Of a stretch of 64,000 nucleotides of DNA, positions 23,297 through 38,900 are shown one piece after another. The stretch comes from Pleodorina starrii (lineage: Eukaryota > Chlorophyta > Chlorophyceae > Chlamydomonadales > Volvocaceae), in NCBI GenBank assembly GCA_030267565.1, contig BRXU01000004.1:1492001-1556000 (forward strand), read 5' to 3'. Under the pieces are notes generated by a model. It was not told the origin of the DNA, did no database searches, and saw nothing but the letters and a program-made list of their open reading frames with translations. Positions within the stretch are counted from its first letter, which is position 1. Each line of letters opens with the position of its first letter. The translations under genes and the position numbers were made by a program.

Positions 23297-26200
23297 CTAC
23301 CCCGCTATTTGGCTTCTGCAAGACTCGAGACCTGCAGGTGGAGCGGAGGGCAGCGGAGGGGAGCGGAGGGAAAGGGAGGGGAGCGGGACACAGCAGTCAG
23401 GGCTCAGGGGCCCAGGCGACTGGCAGCAGGGCTCCTGACCGGAGGGAGCGGAGCCGGAGGGGAGATGAGTGGAGCGGCGCGCAGCGGCGGTGTGTTCCCG
23501 GACAGCCGGAGCCGGGCCCTGTGGCAGGGAGGGCGTATTCGGGCGGGGAAAGCGACTCTTCGCCGCCGCACCGGGCCGGACCTCCCCAGCGACCTACAGG
23601 GTGCTTCCCCCCTCCCCCCTTCCCCCGTCCCATCAACCGCCACCACCCCTGCCCCCGGCTCCCCGCCCCCCCCAGCTCCCCCCCCCCCGCACCTTCCTCA
23701 GCAGTTCCCCACGCTCCCCCTCCAGCCCCGCCTCCGCCAACACAGCCGCCAACCCCTCCACACACTCCAGATCCAGCTCCCCGCCGCTGCCACCATCGGC
23801 CCCCCCAGCTTCGCCCAGCACCCCCGCTGCCGCCCCCGCCTCCGCCGCCGCCCTCCTTGCCAGAGCCACCATCAGATCTGAGGCGGCGAGCAGCAGCGGG
23901 TGCAGCGCCTGCTGGTGCGGGTGCGGGTGTCTGCCCGGCGGCAGTTCGCGACTGACGGCCCGCACCAGTGTCAGCACCGTCCGTCCGGTCACCTGCTGTG
24001 GGGCTGAGGTGGGACCCCGGGGGGTACTGCCCGGGTGGCTGCTGCCGGGCTGCCGCTGCGGGGGGCGGTGCTGGTGCTGATGCAAGGGCGGCGGCAGGCC
24101 GGGGATGACGGGCGCCAAGAGGACCGCCGTACGCCGGCGCATGGCCTGCAGCGTCGCCGTACCACAACACAGTACACCTCAGCACAAGGGAACGCGAACG
24201 GAACGCAGTACACGCGGTCCGTTTTGTAGACGGTCACAGGAGCGGCCAATGAGGGGGGGGGTGCACAGGGGCACAGGGAGGGCATGGACTCCCTCCTCCG
24301 ACCGCCTGGCCAGAGCTGCGCGGCAGGTGCCGGAACCCGGAAGGGGTGGACGCAAGGGCCTTCTCCGCTTGTTCTTCGTCGCAAGACCCGCTGGGGGGCA
24401 CCCACCGACGCACCCGGTCGAGGTCGCCAGCAGCGACTGCACAAGGGCCCACCCGCCCATCCGGCGAGTACCGCTGCCGCCACCCAGCTGGCCGTGCCCT
24501 TGTTCCCATCCGGACCCTCAGTGCGCTACCCCCCCCCCCTCCCCTCCCCTCCCCCCTCCCCCTCCACCCGGGTCCCCACCCTTGTCCCCAGCTCCGCCAA
24601 CATGTCGTACAGGTCCCTGTCCCGTATCCTCAGCTCGCTGACCGCCCCCGCCAGCTCCGCCAGGGAGGGCAGGTCGTGTTCGTACTCTGAGGCCCGGTGG
24701 TTCAGGTGCGCCGCTAGCTTGGGCAGCAGGTCGGGTCCAGGGGGGCGGGCAGCCCAGGCCAGGCAGCGCATCAGCAGCGCAACGTCCTGGTGGGTGGGGA
24801 GGGGGGAGGGGGCGCGGGGCGGGGAGGGCGGGGGGCCTAAGGACAAAAATTGGCGGGGGAGGGCATGGCCGGTTGTCAGGTTCCGATTGCGTGCTGAGGA
24901 CAAAGGCGGGCAACTCCGTGTGGGAACAAGTGGATGTCGAGGACACACACACACCACCTCGCCCCTGCCATGTCCCCTGCGGGCTGTCCTCCTTTCCCTT
25001 CCCTGTCATTCTTTAACTCCCCCCCTTTACCTTCCCATTCCTCCACCCTCCCCGCCTCTACCCGCCTTCCAACCTTCCAACTGTACGCTCAACTCCTGCT
25101 AACGTCGTCTTCATCCCAAAGCAGCGGTATCACTTGTGCCCCCTCCCCTCCCCTCCCTTCCCTCCTGCCCTCCCCACCCCTCCCTCTGGCCCTCCCTGTG
25201 TGTCCGCCGAGGGTCCCCGAGGGCCCTCACCTGCGGCTGCGCGGACTTGATGGTTCGCAGCGCCGCCACCACCGCCTTCCCCCACAGGCTCTTGTTGGGC
25301 TGGTCTGCCCGGGCAAATGCGGCCAGCAGGCGGGAGATGTCGGCCAGGGTGGCCAAGTGCACGCAGCTCTCCGCGGCTGCACCCAGAGAGCCCCACAGCA
25401 GCTGCCCGCCGGGGCCCCCCGACAGGCGCAGGTGGGACAGAGCGCCAGCCAGCGCCGCCAAGTGGTCCGCAGAGGCCTCGTCCTGAAGGGGTGGGGGGGG
25501 GCCAGGGAGTGATATGCTCTCCTATATAACAATGAGACACTGCGGACGTTGTTGACCAAGGTGCTGCGGACGATAAGCCTCCGTAACTGCTAATAATAAG
25601 TCACCCGTCCCGATACGGGGAGAGGGACGGGGGTTGGGAGTGCAATGAGTCATCGGTGCTGGTTGCAGCAAACATCCTCCCGAGAGGGCGCGGGGGGAGG
25701 GGGGAGCGTCCACGATCCCAAGGGGAGGAAGGAGCCGGGGAGCCGGGGCTGGGCAGCAGCGGACTCCGAGTGGGCGACGTACAGGATGGTCCTCTGGGGC
25801 TGCTTTCGGAGATAACCTGCCTGCCTGCGGCCCCCGAATGAGCAGAGGCGCAGCAGGGGCAGAGTCGTTGCGAGGAGAGGAGCGGAGGGGAGCGGGCGAC
25901 ATCTCTCTCCGTTTGCCGTTCTGTCAGCCCCAGAGGTCCCCTCCTCCCCCACCTCAACATATCCCGGTCCTTGCCCCTGGACCCCGCCTGTCGCACTGCT
26001 GGCCCACCGCAATGTCCGGCCTCCGCCCGCTCCCCCCCCCACACACACACACCTGTATCCTGCCCTCCCTGGCGTCCGCCTCCAACCGGTGCTGCAGCGG
26101 CAGCAACAGATCCCCCGGCACGAAGCGCGCCCGGGAGCACGCCCCCATCAGGCCCGCCAGGTGGGATATGTCGTACTCCTCCATGTTCCTGCGGTGTCGC

Positions 26201-27681
26201 GGTGTGGGTGTGTGTGGGAGGTGGGGGTGGGGGCATTTCAGTGCAATGCAAGTACTGTTGGGGTCGGGAGGGCGGGCGGGTGGACGGCGGCGGCACAGAA
26301 GATGTTGGTCGTGCAAAGCATTCGCCCACCTCGTGAGAAACCCGATCGCACTTGGCCCTCGCCCGCTCACACTCCCAGCCTCCAACCCAACCCCGCGCTA
26401 CCCCCATCTGGGTTGCTTCAGTGCCGAGCAGCGCTGCCAGCATGGATGCCGAGACGGCGAATGTGTACCTCTCCTCTCCCCCCCCACTCCCACACGCCCT
26501 TCAAACCCTCTTCCCCCATCCCACCCCGGATCGCCTCAGTTACAGTTACTGCTCAGCGGACACGCCTTCATCACCCTCCACTCCCCCCCTGTCCCCCCCC
26601 TCTCCGTCCGCCCACATTGCGCACTGCTGGGTGAGGGTCTCCAGGAGGGCGGCCAGTCTCCTCCGGTCGGCGGTGCTAAGGGGCCATTCCAGCACCCGGG
26701 GGGCCTGCTGGGCCACACGGACCAGCAGGTCGGGGGAGGAGCCCTAGGGAATAGACGGACGGGAGGGTGGGAGGTGGGAGGTGGGAGTACAGGGCGAGGG
26801 GATTCAAGATGGGTGAGGCGGCGGCCGGCGGAGAGGAGGAAGAGGAGATGGGGCAGGTGCAAGAAGCGGAATGGATTGAGGATGGCGCCGCAATGGGCCA
26901 AGAAGCGGTGCAGACCACAGCAGCGGATCTGCCATGGATCGGTCCCCACGTCGCAGTTGCGGAGGGACAGGTCGCCGGTGGTGAGCAGTCAGGGACCAGC
27001 CACGTGCTGCAGAGGGCCCGACACGACCACATGACGGCAACGTAGGCATACTGCTGCGGCTAGAGGGGGAAAACAGCGTGGGGAGGTGGTAGGTTGAGTG
27101 GGCACGCATGCGACGGGTGGGGCTTTGCCTTCTCGTCCCCCTTCTAGCCCGAGAACTACGAATCCCCGCACCCCTTCCCTGCGCACCCACCTTCCGCGGC
27201 AGGACATGGACCAGCTCCTCAAATGTGCAACAGTTGCGGATGCGCTGCAGCGCCGCTGCTTGGCTGCGCTGTGCCTGTTTCGCCCGGCGTGACTCCCACT
27301 CGTCCACCGGGGGCGACCAGGGCGCTTGGACCTGGAGAAACGATGCACATTACGGGCCATGCAAGCTCCCTCCACGTATGACACCAACACGGCGACGCTG
27401 TTGCTTACTGTGCTGAATGGAGTGCAGGCTCCGGTGAGCGAGAAGGCAAAGCTGACACCGGAAGCCGCACTTTGCCCCGAGATAATCTTGTTGTGATATG
27501 TCGATATAATCTCATTAAGAACATTTGCGAATATTGGAGGCGGGCGTCGGTGCAGCAAGCCAAAAACACGAGTCACACATTGCTCAGTGTGAAAAGCCAA
27601 CATAACTTGCCTAATGCGAGGCTCAGAGTGACAGTGCTCATAACTAGTTCCGTCGATCATACAAGGCTGTGACCGTTGCAT
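23297..27681 (-). CDS. Helical-repeat protein, OPR/HPR-like, probable organellar RNA factor
   Basis: Phase-consistent exons: 27681-27409, 27331-27191, 26743-26616, 26188-26053, 25482-25231, 24786-24580, 24145-23693 and, tentatively, 23593-23297 ending in TAG. The sum is about 628 aa. After a 90-residue leader comes RIRNCCTFEELVHVLPRK, the kind of opening seen in green-algal octatricopeptide-repeat proteins. Degenerate helical repeats follow: DISHLAGLMGACSRARFV; DHLAALAGALSHLRLSG; DISRLLAAFARADQPNKSLW; DVALLMRCLAWAARPPGPD; SLAELAGAVSELRIRDRDLY. The last part is Gln/His/Pro- then Ala/Gly-rich. Such alpha-solenoids usually bind chloroplast or mitochondrial RNA and are encoded in the nucleus. I saw no RAP domain. 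The open stretch around 27049-26780 may be one more exon, and the 3' end is uncertain. Confidence 0.5.
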
Positions 27682-28858
27682 CGCGGATTGGTAGTCGTTG
27701 TAACGGTTGATGGTTCCGAAACAACTTACGTACGTGCCAGCCTGCACTCAAGGTGCCCGCTTCTCCTTGCAGGTAAATATTTTGATGACTCCACTGTCGT
27801 CACTTCGCCGTCGACCGGGGGCGCGGCGGGGCACCGTATAACTCCACAGCTACGCGCAGCGGGGAGACAAGAAGGCAACTGCCGCCCCTCGCCGCCAAAG
27901 GAACCGAATGAGCCTTGTGCCCTAGACACTCCAACCAAAGAAATCAAACAGACAAGCATGATGCTAATTTTCCGTTTGCGGCCGCTGTAGCTCGTGAGCA
28001 CACCAACTCGTACGACACTATCCACAGAAACAAGATGCTGGCGTGGACCCTCGCGGGCAGTGCTTGAGGAGAATATCAAGGCGTTGTAGGGAACGGACCG
28101 CTCAGCCACGCACGAATCTTTTAGGACGGGCAAGATGCTTCCGACTTTTGAGATGCGTGGGCATGATTACAGGCAGCACGTGCCCTTGGGGCTCAACTGT
28201 GCAAAGAGGCTGCCTTTCATTGGATTGGAGCTCTGATAGCCTAGATAGCGACCCGGACCCAACACCATCAGGAAAGGGGTGTGGAACGGGAAGCGCCCGG
28301 AGTTACCGCGTGTCGGTACTTCAAATGGATGGGTGTGGCGTTTACGATTGGAGACCACAAGCGCACATGAATTCATCTGAAATTTGTATGCCACGAAAGC
28401 AACAAACGGTGTTGATGTTCTTTCGGCTAGGTTGTCGGGATTTGTACATGTCACGGCTCGCACGAGGACTGGATCGAAAATACACGTGGAAAGGACATGC
28501 CGGGTGTGTCGCGGAAAAACGGTATAATTTGTGTTACATGAATGACATTTTTGGAAACTGCTTCCATTTGCGGGCAGTATGCTGAAGGTTCTGACATAAG
28601 CTGAGCAGATAGCAAATGAACAGTCTTGCAAACAGCTGGTCCGTGGTTTCAGTTTAGTGGAAGTCCGTGGTTCCAGTCATGTTGAGTCATGTTGAGTCAT
28701 CGAGTTTACAGGTGCACGCGGGGCTTAGGTCACGCACCGAACCAACTGCACAGCATGATCGAAAAAAGAACCTCAAATCTTAAGACATCTGCCAAATGTA
28801 CACAGCTCCTGGATGCAACGGCCGACGCATTTACTCCATTCAGCTACTGACAATGCGC
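27682..28858. other. Intergenic between OPR-like gene and alpha-tubulin
   Basis: It contains the promoter of the OPR-like gene and the 3' UTR of alpha-tubulin. Small direct repeats of the type CATGTTGAGT lie at 28678-28700. No gene seen. Confidence 0.5.
28706..28710 (-). terminator. Polyadenylation signal TGTAA of alpha-tubulin
   Basis: TTACA on the plus strand is TGTAA on the minus strand, the standard signal of volvocine nuclear genes. It lies 149 bases past the stop codon. Confidence 0.65.
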
Positions 28859-30949
<2,091 letters not shown>

Positions 30950-31899
30950 GGTTGCGAGTAAGGGAGATTGGGCAAAAGACGAAGGGAAGCCGAAGAAGTC
31001 TTAGACCGGGCTGGGTGCGCGAGGCGTGATGACCTGCGTCCCAACTGGTTGATTAGTTGTTAATAGGGTAGGGTGAAAGAAGCGTGTTATGAAAATGAAG
31101 TTCCAGAGACTGTGTCTTATACCGCTACCATGTACGACACATCGACACTTCGGCAAACATTTGAACCGCTGCTCGTACATTCAGTCGTGACTTAGATTCA
31201 TTCTGCATGTAGCGCGTGTCATGAAACAGAGCTTTGGCATGTGTGCTTGTGTGCTTGTTAGCGTGTGTTCCGGGGCTGTCCAAATTGTTGCGTAAGATTT
31301 GTACGTCGCGTCGTCGCCCTAGCGGGATTACAAAAGCTTTTGCATGTGCTGTGGACAATTTGGAAGTAGGCTTGGGGGCCGAGCGATTGCTTGCAAACTC
31401 ATGTGGCCCTTCCAAGAATGGAAGAATCCCGTAACTGTCACGATGGTACAGTTACTGTAGACGTCACGCTCTAGACCAAAAATAATGATATTCATTGAAA
31501 TCTCCAGCACCCCTCTGCATCTGCAATGCATTGTAATGTACAAGAAAATCTCACTAACGTCTTGCATTGCCGCGCGCAACGCAAAGTCCAACCTACTGCA
31601 AGTTCGTTGCTTTGATAACGCCATGGAGGCTAGCGAGCAAAATTAAGCGCTCGACGCAAAGACAATCGCGGGGACGTGAACCTTAGGGCGTTTATCCCAC
31701 TATCCTTCTTGCCCGCGAACCGTGCGAACTTAAAGCCACCAAGCGGACGCATTACGCGCACTTTACCCACTTTATCCACACGCCGCTTGGGTCATCAAGC
31801 GGCGGTTAGCCGGGCAAGCGCAACGATCTCGGCGGGGAGGGCAATCGTGGTGCGGTACGGACGGACGGCTACGGACGGCTCCCAGCGCAGCAGCGTACC
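30950..31899. promoter_or_regulatory. Divergent region upstream of alpha-tubulin and the Gln-rich ORF
   Basis: This is 950 bases of moderate GC between opposite start codons. The minus strand has a TATAAG at 31121-31116, about 170 bases before the tubulin ATG. I did not find a clear copy of the published tubulin promoter element. Confidence 0.5.
31116..31121 (-). promoter_or_regulatory. Candidate TATA box of alpha-tubulin
   Basis: GGTATAAGAC on the minus strand. Its distance to the ATG would give a 5' leader of roughly 140 bases, reasonable for a tubulin mRNA. Confidence 0.4.
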
Positions 31900-32232
31900 A
31901 TGTATTTACAGCAGTCGTCAGGAGGCGCAGGCCCCAGCGACCCCTATGCAGGCGCGGGCGGCGCGGGAGGGTATCCGCCCCCATCCAACTCGGGCCCACC
32001 AATGCCGTACCCGCAGCAGCAGCAGCACCCGCAGCAGCAGCAGTACCCGCAGCAGGAGCAGTACCCGCAGCAGCAGCAGTATGTGCAGCAGCAGCCGCAG
32101 CAGTACGTTCAGCAGCAGCAGTACGTGCAGCAGCAGCCGCAGCAGTATCAGCAAGAGCAAGTGCTGACGGGCCCAGGTCCGTCGCCCGGTCCCGCCGGGG
32201 CCGGGACAGTGGCACCTCCCGAGCAGCAGCAG

Positions 32233-32273
<41 letters not shown>

Positions 32274-32460
32274 ACAGCAGCAGCAGCCGACCTCGGGGGG
32301 AGGCGCCTCACTCCCGCCCACAAAGAGCGGCGGCTTCATGGGCTTGTTTGGAGGCCGGAAGCAGCCGGCAGGTGGGGTGCGTCCGAGCGCGCTAGGCGGA
32401 AAGGCCGGCATCACGGGCGGGGAGATCGCGCTACGAAAGCTGCACGATTGCATGCAATGA
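31900..32460 (+). CDS. Gln/Pro/Gly-rich small protein, 186 aa
   Basis: Uninterrupted ORF from a real ATG. It is low complexity: a Gly/Ala/Pro-rich start, then tandem PQQQQ(Y/H) and VQQQPQQY units, then a run of about 21 glutamines from mixed CAG/CAA codons, then a short Gly-rich C-terminus (SGGFMGLFGGRK, then ALRKLHDCMQ). The mixed codons suggest the glutamine run is kept by selection rather than fresh slippage. I know no family for it. It could be an exon of a larger transcript or a small disordered protein. The next gene on this strand starts 450 bases on, with no stop-free link. Confidence 0.45.
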
Positions 32461-32911
32461 GCCGCGCGGCGTCAGTGGGCGGGCGTTCACTGCCCCCGAC
32501 CGCACACGAGGTCTCACACGATGCGCACACCCGAGTGAGCCAGGCGTGGGCGCCCCGCACTGCACTGCACGCATGGTGGGAGGGGGGCCGCGCACCCCTG
32601 CCTATTACTGCAGCAGCCTAGCCCGTTAAGCGCCATGTGAACTCCGCGCTGCACTGCGCTGGGGATGGGCACCGGACGACGCGCCAAATGCGTCCTCGGC
32701 GCCCTCCCAGCCCACCCCCACTCCCACCACGTCTCATCTTTGTTCCCCATACCCGCCAAGTCATCCGTCCTAATACCCCACTAAGCCATCCGCCTGTCCC
32801 GCCAAGTGCACATGCACCACGTGGTGGACGTGTGATGCAGGTCCGTCCGCGTTCACCCCCGCCCCAAACCCAGAGAGAGGGAGGGCCTCCCAACGCACAG
32901 CCCACACCCCC

Positions 32912-35900
32912 ATGGCCCCCCATACTGCGCACTCGCACAAAGCCGCCCCAACCCCGCCGGCCCAAAACCCTATCGCAGACGCAAACGGCAGCACCAACGC
33001 CACCGACCAACCGCAGCAACAACCGCAGCCCGGAGGTAGGGCGGCGGGGCTGATCGGGCTGGGTGCGCGTCCGCTCGGGCTCGGGAACAGCTCTCAGCAG
33101 ACGCGCGGGCGGGGCCTTGGGCGGCGTGGAGGGGAGAAGAACAGCGATCACAGGCGGGCGGGGGGCACGGGCGGGCGGGAGAGGTGCCGCGTTGAGGTGA
33201 GGGAGGGGGGGGGCGCGCAGCGCGTTTGCCGGGGGGGTGCCGGGTGCCGCGGATCGGGTGCCGGGGGCCGGGGCGGGGATATGAGTAAACGCAGCTCCCC
33301 GGGTACTCCCTGGTGCGCTGGGAGATAGGGGGCTGGTGTAGCGGGTGGGTGTCGTCGGGCGAGGCGAGGCGAGGCGATCGCATCGGGGCTGCAGGCATCC
33401 TCTCATGCACCACCAACACCGCGAACATCCCGCTGCCGCTGCCCCTCCCCCCTCCCCCTGTCGCTGTCCAGTTCCGGTGGTCCCTCCCTCCGCCGGCATG
33501 TGCTCCCGGGCTCCCCCTAGCCCCGAGGAGCTGGCCCGACTGCAGAGCAGCCCGCTGGCCCCCAGCAAGTTCGCCAGCCTCAACACACCACCCCCACCCC
33601 GCCACACCACGTCCGCACCCCACATTCCACCGGTGAGGACCCTCTGGAGGGTTCCAGGGCAATCAAGATGAGAGCACAGAGATGGAAGCATGGAACGGAG
33701 GCGACCTTGACGAGCCTGGGCCCAGGACCCAGCACTAATTATTTACTGTAGGGAAGGGAGGGGGGGCCATGAGCTGGAGGACCGCCGCCTGGAGCACCGC
33801 TGCCGCCTGCCGCTGTTGCCCACCACAACGGCACCGGGGCACGCTAACTCCTTACCCGCCCACCTCGCCTCCCCCGCACCCGCACCCGCACCCGGCCCCG
33901 CAGGCGAATGCGCCCGCAGTAGATCCGCAGTTCAACGGCCCCGCGCCCCTGGAGGAGAAGTACGGGCCGTACCTGCGGTACGGCGGGTACGACCCAGCCA
34001 CGCGCATCTACTCGGCGTCAGTCATGATCGTCATCCACCAGTCCAGGAGCCGATACCCGCCCACACTCAAGCACCGGTAGGGGGAGCTGAGGAGGAGGGG
34101 TGGTGGAGGGGCAGGGGGAGCAGGACTGGGGACTGCCGCGGGTACCGTATCCCTCCCGCGTGTGGGCGGCGCCCTTGGCATGTAGCCCTACTTTTCGGAC
34201 AGCGGCGCCGCCGTGTCCTTCCCTCCGTCCGCTCCGGCCCACACACGCCCCTCACTCCCCTCACTCCCCGCCCCCTCCGCCCCTCAGCGACACGCACGCG
34301 CACGGCCCCACCGCGGAGCTCAAGTCCCCCATCCGGCTGTGGTCCTACGCCGGCTACAACTTCTGGCGCTGGGACCTGTCCTTCCAGCTGGCGGCCCGTC
34401 CCGCCGTCATGGAGTACTGGGTGGTGGCCTCCGAGGACCACATGTTTACACCCCACCAGCGCCACCACTTCCACCTGCCGGCAGCCGGACAGAAGTGGCA
34501 CTGGGGCTTCTACTCGTGCAACGGCTTCCACGACCACAACGACGAGGTGGCCAACGGCGGCATCCAGCCGCTGTGGAGGGATGTGCTGCACTGCCACGCG
34601 CGCGACCCGCTGCACGTCATGTTTGGGGGAGGAGACCAGCTGTACTGCGACGGTGCGGGGGAGGGGAGGAGGGGAGGGGAGGGGAGGGGCTGGTGGAGTA
34701 GGGCGAATTGGTCGGGGGGAAAGAGGGAGATCACTGTGACGAGGGTGGGAGGAGGGTGGGAGAAGGGGACCGGGGGGAGGGAGGGTATCGTAGAGGATAC
34801 GGGTACCGCAGTGGAGGGCGGGGAGGGAGGGGGCAAGGCGGGATGGGATGGATGGAAAGGAGATACCACAGGGGTGGGGTAGGTAAATGAGGGAGAGTGG
34901 GGTTGGTTGATTGAAAAAGGAGGGCGGCGGTGGTGGTGGTGGTGATGGTGGTGGTGGTGAAGTATCCGGTTGTCTGGTTTCTTTCCGAGTCCGCCAACGC
35001 CCCCCCCCTTTCTGTGTCCCCTGCCCTCCACCCTCCACCCTCCACAGACGTGTGGAAGGTCAACAGCCTGGTGCAGGTGGGTGGGCTACTCCCCCTCCCC
35101 CCGCACAGCACAGATGCTCCCGATGTGTGAGAATGTGGGATGCCCCCCTCCTGTGATATAGATCAAGAGCTAGACCTGGCCCTGTCAGTCAACCGTCACC
35201 CGCCTTTGCCCCACCCCTTCGCTCTCCCGTGCACCCCTCCCCTCCCCCCTCCCCCTCCTCTCCTCTCCCCTCCTGCCCCCCCCCCCCCCAGTGGACCCTC
35301 ATCCAGGACAAGCCCAGCCGCAACTCGCACCCGTTCAGTCAGGAGATGGTCAACGAGGTGTTTGACTTTTACTTCCGCAACTACACAACCCACTTCGGGA
35401 AGGCCGAGTTCCGCACGGCGCTGGCCAGCATACCGCAGGTGGGGGGGGGGGGAGGGGAGGGGATTGGGGGAGGGGAGGGAGGGGAGGGAGGGGAGGGAGG
35501 GGGGGGGGGGGGGGGGGGGGAGGGAGGGGGGGGGGGGGGGGGCGGGGAGGGAGGGGAGGGAGGGGAGGGAGGGAGGGAAATGAGGGAGTGCTGTGCGAGG
35601 GGTGGGCATGCGTGCGGGTGCGTGTGTGTGTAACTGTGTGTGTGTGTGCGTCGGAGCGTGTCCACACGTGTGACCGCCGCGTGCGGGTGTGCATGTGTGT
35701 TAGCAAGGGAGATGCGTTTGTCCTTCGTGTGCCAGCCTGCCAGCCTGCCGCTTCCCCCATCCCCCTAACCCGCCACCTCTCCCCACATCCCCCCTGGCCC
35801 CCTCCCCTCCCTGGACAGGTGATGGTGTGGGACGACCACGACATCTTCGACGGCTGGGGCTCCTACCCTGTTGAGCTGCAGACCTGCCCCGTCTTCTCCG

Positions 35901-38900
35901 GAGTCTACTTCGTGGCTCGCAAGTTCTACCTGTTGTTCCAGTGCCACGCAGCGGAGAACAACTACCGGGAACTGAACAAGGTGACCGACCCGGGGGGTTG
36001 GAGGGATGGGTTTGGAGAGGGGGGTGGGGTAAAAAATGATACCGCAGCGGAGACGGAGACGGCGTGAGCGAACGGGGTGGGGTGGGGTGGAGAGGGGGGT
36101 GAGGTCGAGAGGGGGATGATGCCTGTGACACCTGCCTGCCTGCCTGCCTGTAATGCCTGCCTGGCTTGAGCTGCCTGCCCGCCTGCGTTCCCGCTTGGGC
36201 TGCCTGCTTCCCCGGCCGGCCTGCCCCGGACGCAGGGCTGGGGCCTGACGGGTCTGTCCTGGACTATGATGCTGGGCAACAGCACAGCGGTGGTGGGGCT
36301 GGACGGCCGGGGGGAGCGCACACGCAGCCAGATCATCCGGCCGGCGTCCTGGGCAGCATTCTCAGACCAGGTGGGGCCCGTGTGTGGAGGGCGAGGGGGG
36401 TAGTAAGTGGGTGGGGAAGAGGGCAAGGCAGAGGGGAAGGGGCAAGCGGGAAGGGGGTGAGGTAAGGAAGGGGGTCGGCAGGGTGCGGGGGGCTGTACCA
36501 CACCGCACCGTGTCAATTGAATCGGGAGGGGCTGTGTCGGTTGGAAGGAGCTGTTTTGTTCGGGGGGGAGAGGGGGGACGCGATGCGTAAGCTCGTCGAG
36601 AGTCGGGAACTCGCGCGGGAGGAGCGGGGGGGATGCGTTGTTGCGTTCGCTCTGCGGCAGCGCGGCGGCCGGGCTGTTGCCGCCCGCGGTCCCTTCCCTT
36701 CCCTTCCCTGCCTCCGACTACGACTCCAGCTCCCACCTCCCCTCGGGCCACCCCCCGCCCCCCCCCTCCCCCTCCAGGTCGCCAAGCTGCCCGCCGGGGT
36801 GCGGCACGTGGTGGTGGTGGTCAGTGTGCCGCTGGTGTACCCCACAGTGCCGGGAATCGAGGAGGCCATGAGTGGGTCGAAATTGAGGAAGGGAGGGGAA
36901 ACGGGAGGGGAGGTGGGGGTTGTTTGTCGAGGGGAGGACGGGGTATACGGTAGAAGAACAGGGGGAGGCAGGGGGGAGGAGTGGGAGGAGGGGCGGGAAC
37001 GGCTACACCCGGGTGGTGGGACGCGCGGCGCAGAATAAGACAGCGTCAAGGAACCAACCAACCCACCGGGTAACCAACTCGCCAACCAAGGTCTTGGGGC
37101 TTGTCCCCTTCCCCGCTGAGCCTCCCCGCCCCGCGCTGCCCCATCCAAACCCCCACGACATGGGCCTCCCAACTTTCCACCTGCTGCTGCCCCGCCCCCT
37201 CGTTCCGGGCCGCTGCCGCTGCCGCTGCTGCTGCTGCTGCCCGCTGCTGTCCCCAGACCAATCCAGGCAACATCAGACACAAGGCCAATGCCACCTGCCC
37301 CGCCCAGCCCCCGGAGCTACGTGCCAGGCACACCCCCATCCGCGCCGCCCCCCAAACTCCTCCCCCTCCTCCCCTCCGACCATGTAACCTACCGCCGCCC
37401 CCACTCTTCCTGCCCCGCCGCCTCGGCCCTTCCCTTCCCTTCCCTTCTCCGCCCCCCTTCCCTGTCCCGCAGTGGCTCTGTCTGGCACGGGCCTTATGGT
37501 GTCCGCCCTGACTGCCTTCCTGCAGAAGACCGGCCTGTCCAGCCAGATATACAGCCAGTTCGGTAAGTGAGAGGGAGAGGAGGAGAGAAGGGGGGAGGGA
37601 GGGAGAGAAGGGAGGGAGGAGGAGGGAGAGGGAGGGAGAGAAGGGGGGAGAAGGAGGAGATGGAGGGAGGGAGAGGGAGGGATGGCCCAAGGGTGTCAGC
37701 TGTTTCCCAACTGCGTCTGTCAGCCTGTCAGCTTTTGCGCGTGCGGACTCTCCCGTCTTTCTTACCCCTGGTCCCCCTGGTCTGCTCCCCCCCACCCTCC
37801 CTCACACCCTGGTCTGCTCCCACCCCCCGCCCCCTGGACACCACCCCCTCCGGTGTCCGGTGTCCCGCAGGTGAGCCCGAGCTGCTAGACGACCTGTTGG
37901 ACCACTGGTCGGCTCGCAACCACGAGGTGGAGAAGTACAGCTTCGTGCGCATGATGCAGGACCTAGCACAGGTGGGCGCGTGTTTGTGTGTGTATGTGTT
38001 GGGGGGGGGGGGAACCCGGGGGAGGAGGGGAGGGGACCGAAAGAGGGGAAGGTGGTGCACGTGCGGGCAGGGGTCTAGTGCCGGCGGGTGCCTCTCAACT
38101 GCTGGGCGGGTAGGGTAGAGCTCAACTCGCGTCGCCAGGCTGGAAGGATAGCTGCGGGGGGAAGTTGGGGGAAGGGCCGCGCACGAGGGAGGGCGCGGGG
38201 CGGGAGGGAGGGAGGGAGGGTATTAAGGGTTTTTGAGGGAGGTGTGGCCGCTCCACGCAAGGGAGGGAGGAGGCGGGGGCGGGGACGGGGACGGCGGGGG
38301 GGGACAATGAATGGATCAGGGGCGGGGGTGGAGCTCAGGGGGTTTGGCGACGAGAGGCAACCCGCGGCTAGCCGGGCCGGGGGGTGCGAGCAAGCGCGTA
38401 GAGACGCTGCGGAGGCGGAAGCGCTGCGGCGGCATAATGACCACCCCCCACACATGCGTCATGCCCACACCGCGCCCGAAGGCCCTGACCTGCGCTGCTG
38501 CATCCAGGCCCCGCCTGGCCCGGCCCGGCCCATGCCGCGCGCATCACCCACCTCCCCCAACCCCAGCCATTATCCAACCTTGTTTGTTGTTACGTTACCG
38601 TTAACGGGCTCCGACCTATACGTGGATAAACGTGGACATTATACATGGACACCCGGCCCCTCCTCCCCCCCAAAGGCCCGCGGCATCCGCTTCAGCATCC
38701 TGGCTGGCGACGTGCACTGCGCCGGGGTGGCGGTCTTCCAGACCATGCCCAAGGTCAACCTGCGGAAAGACCACCGGTGGGGCGGAGGCGCGGATGGGCG
38801 GAGGCCGCTGGGGGCTGGGGTGTGGGGGTCATGGGTGGGTGGGTGGGGGGGGGGGGGTGCTTGCCGGAGTGGGTGTGAACAGAACCGCGGCCAAGTAGAC

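Noticed and set aside
30950..31899. Tubulin-specific promoter element
   Set aside because: I looked for the GCTC(G/C)AAGGC-type box on both strands and saw no convincing copy.
31772..32323. Minus-strand Ala/Leu-rich ORFs opposite the Gln-rich ORF
   Set aside because: CTG repeats open every frame. The plus-strand frame has a real ATG and a structured repeat pattern.
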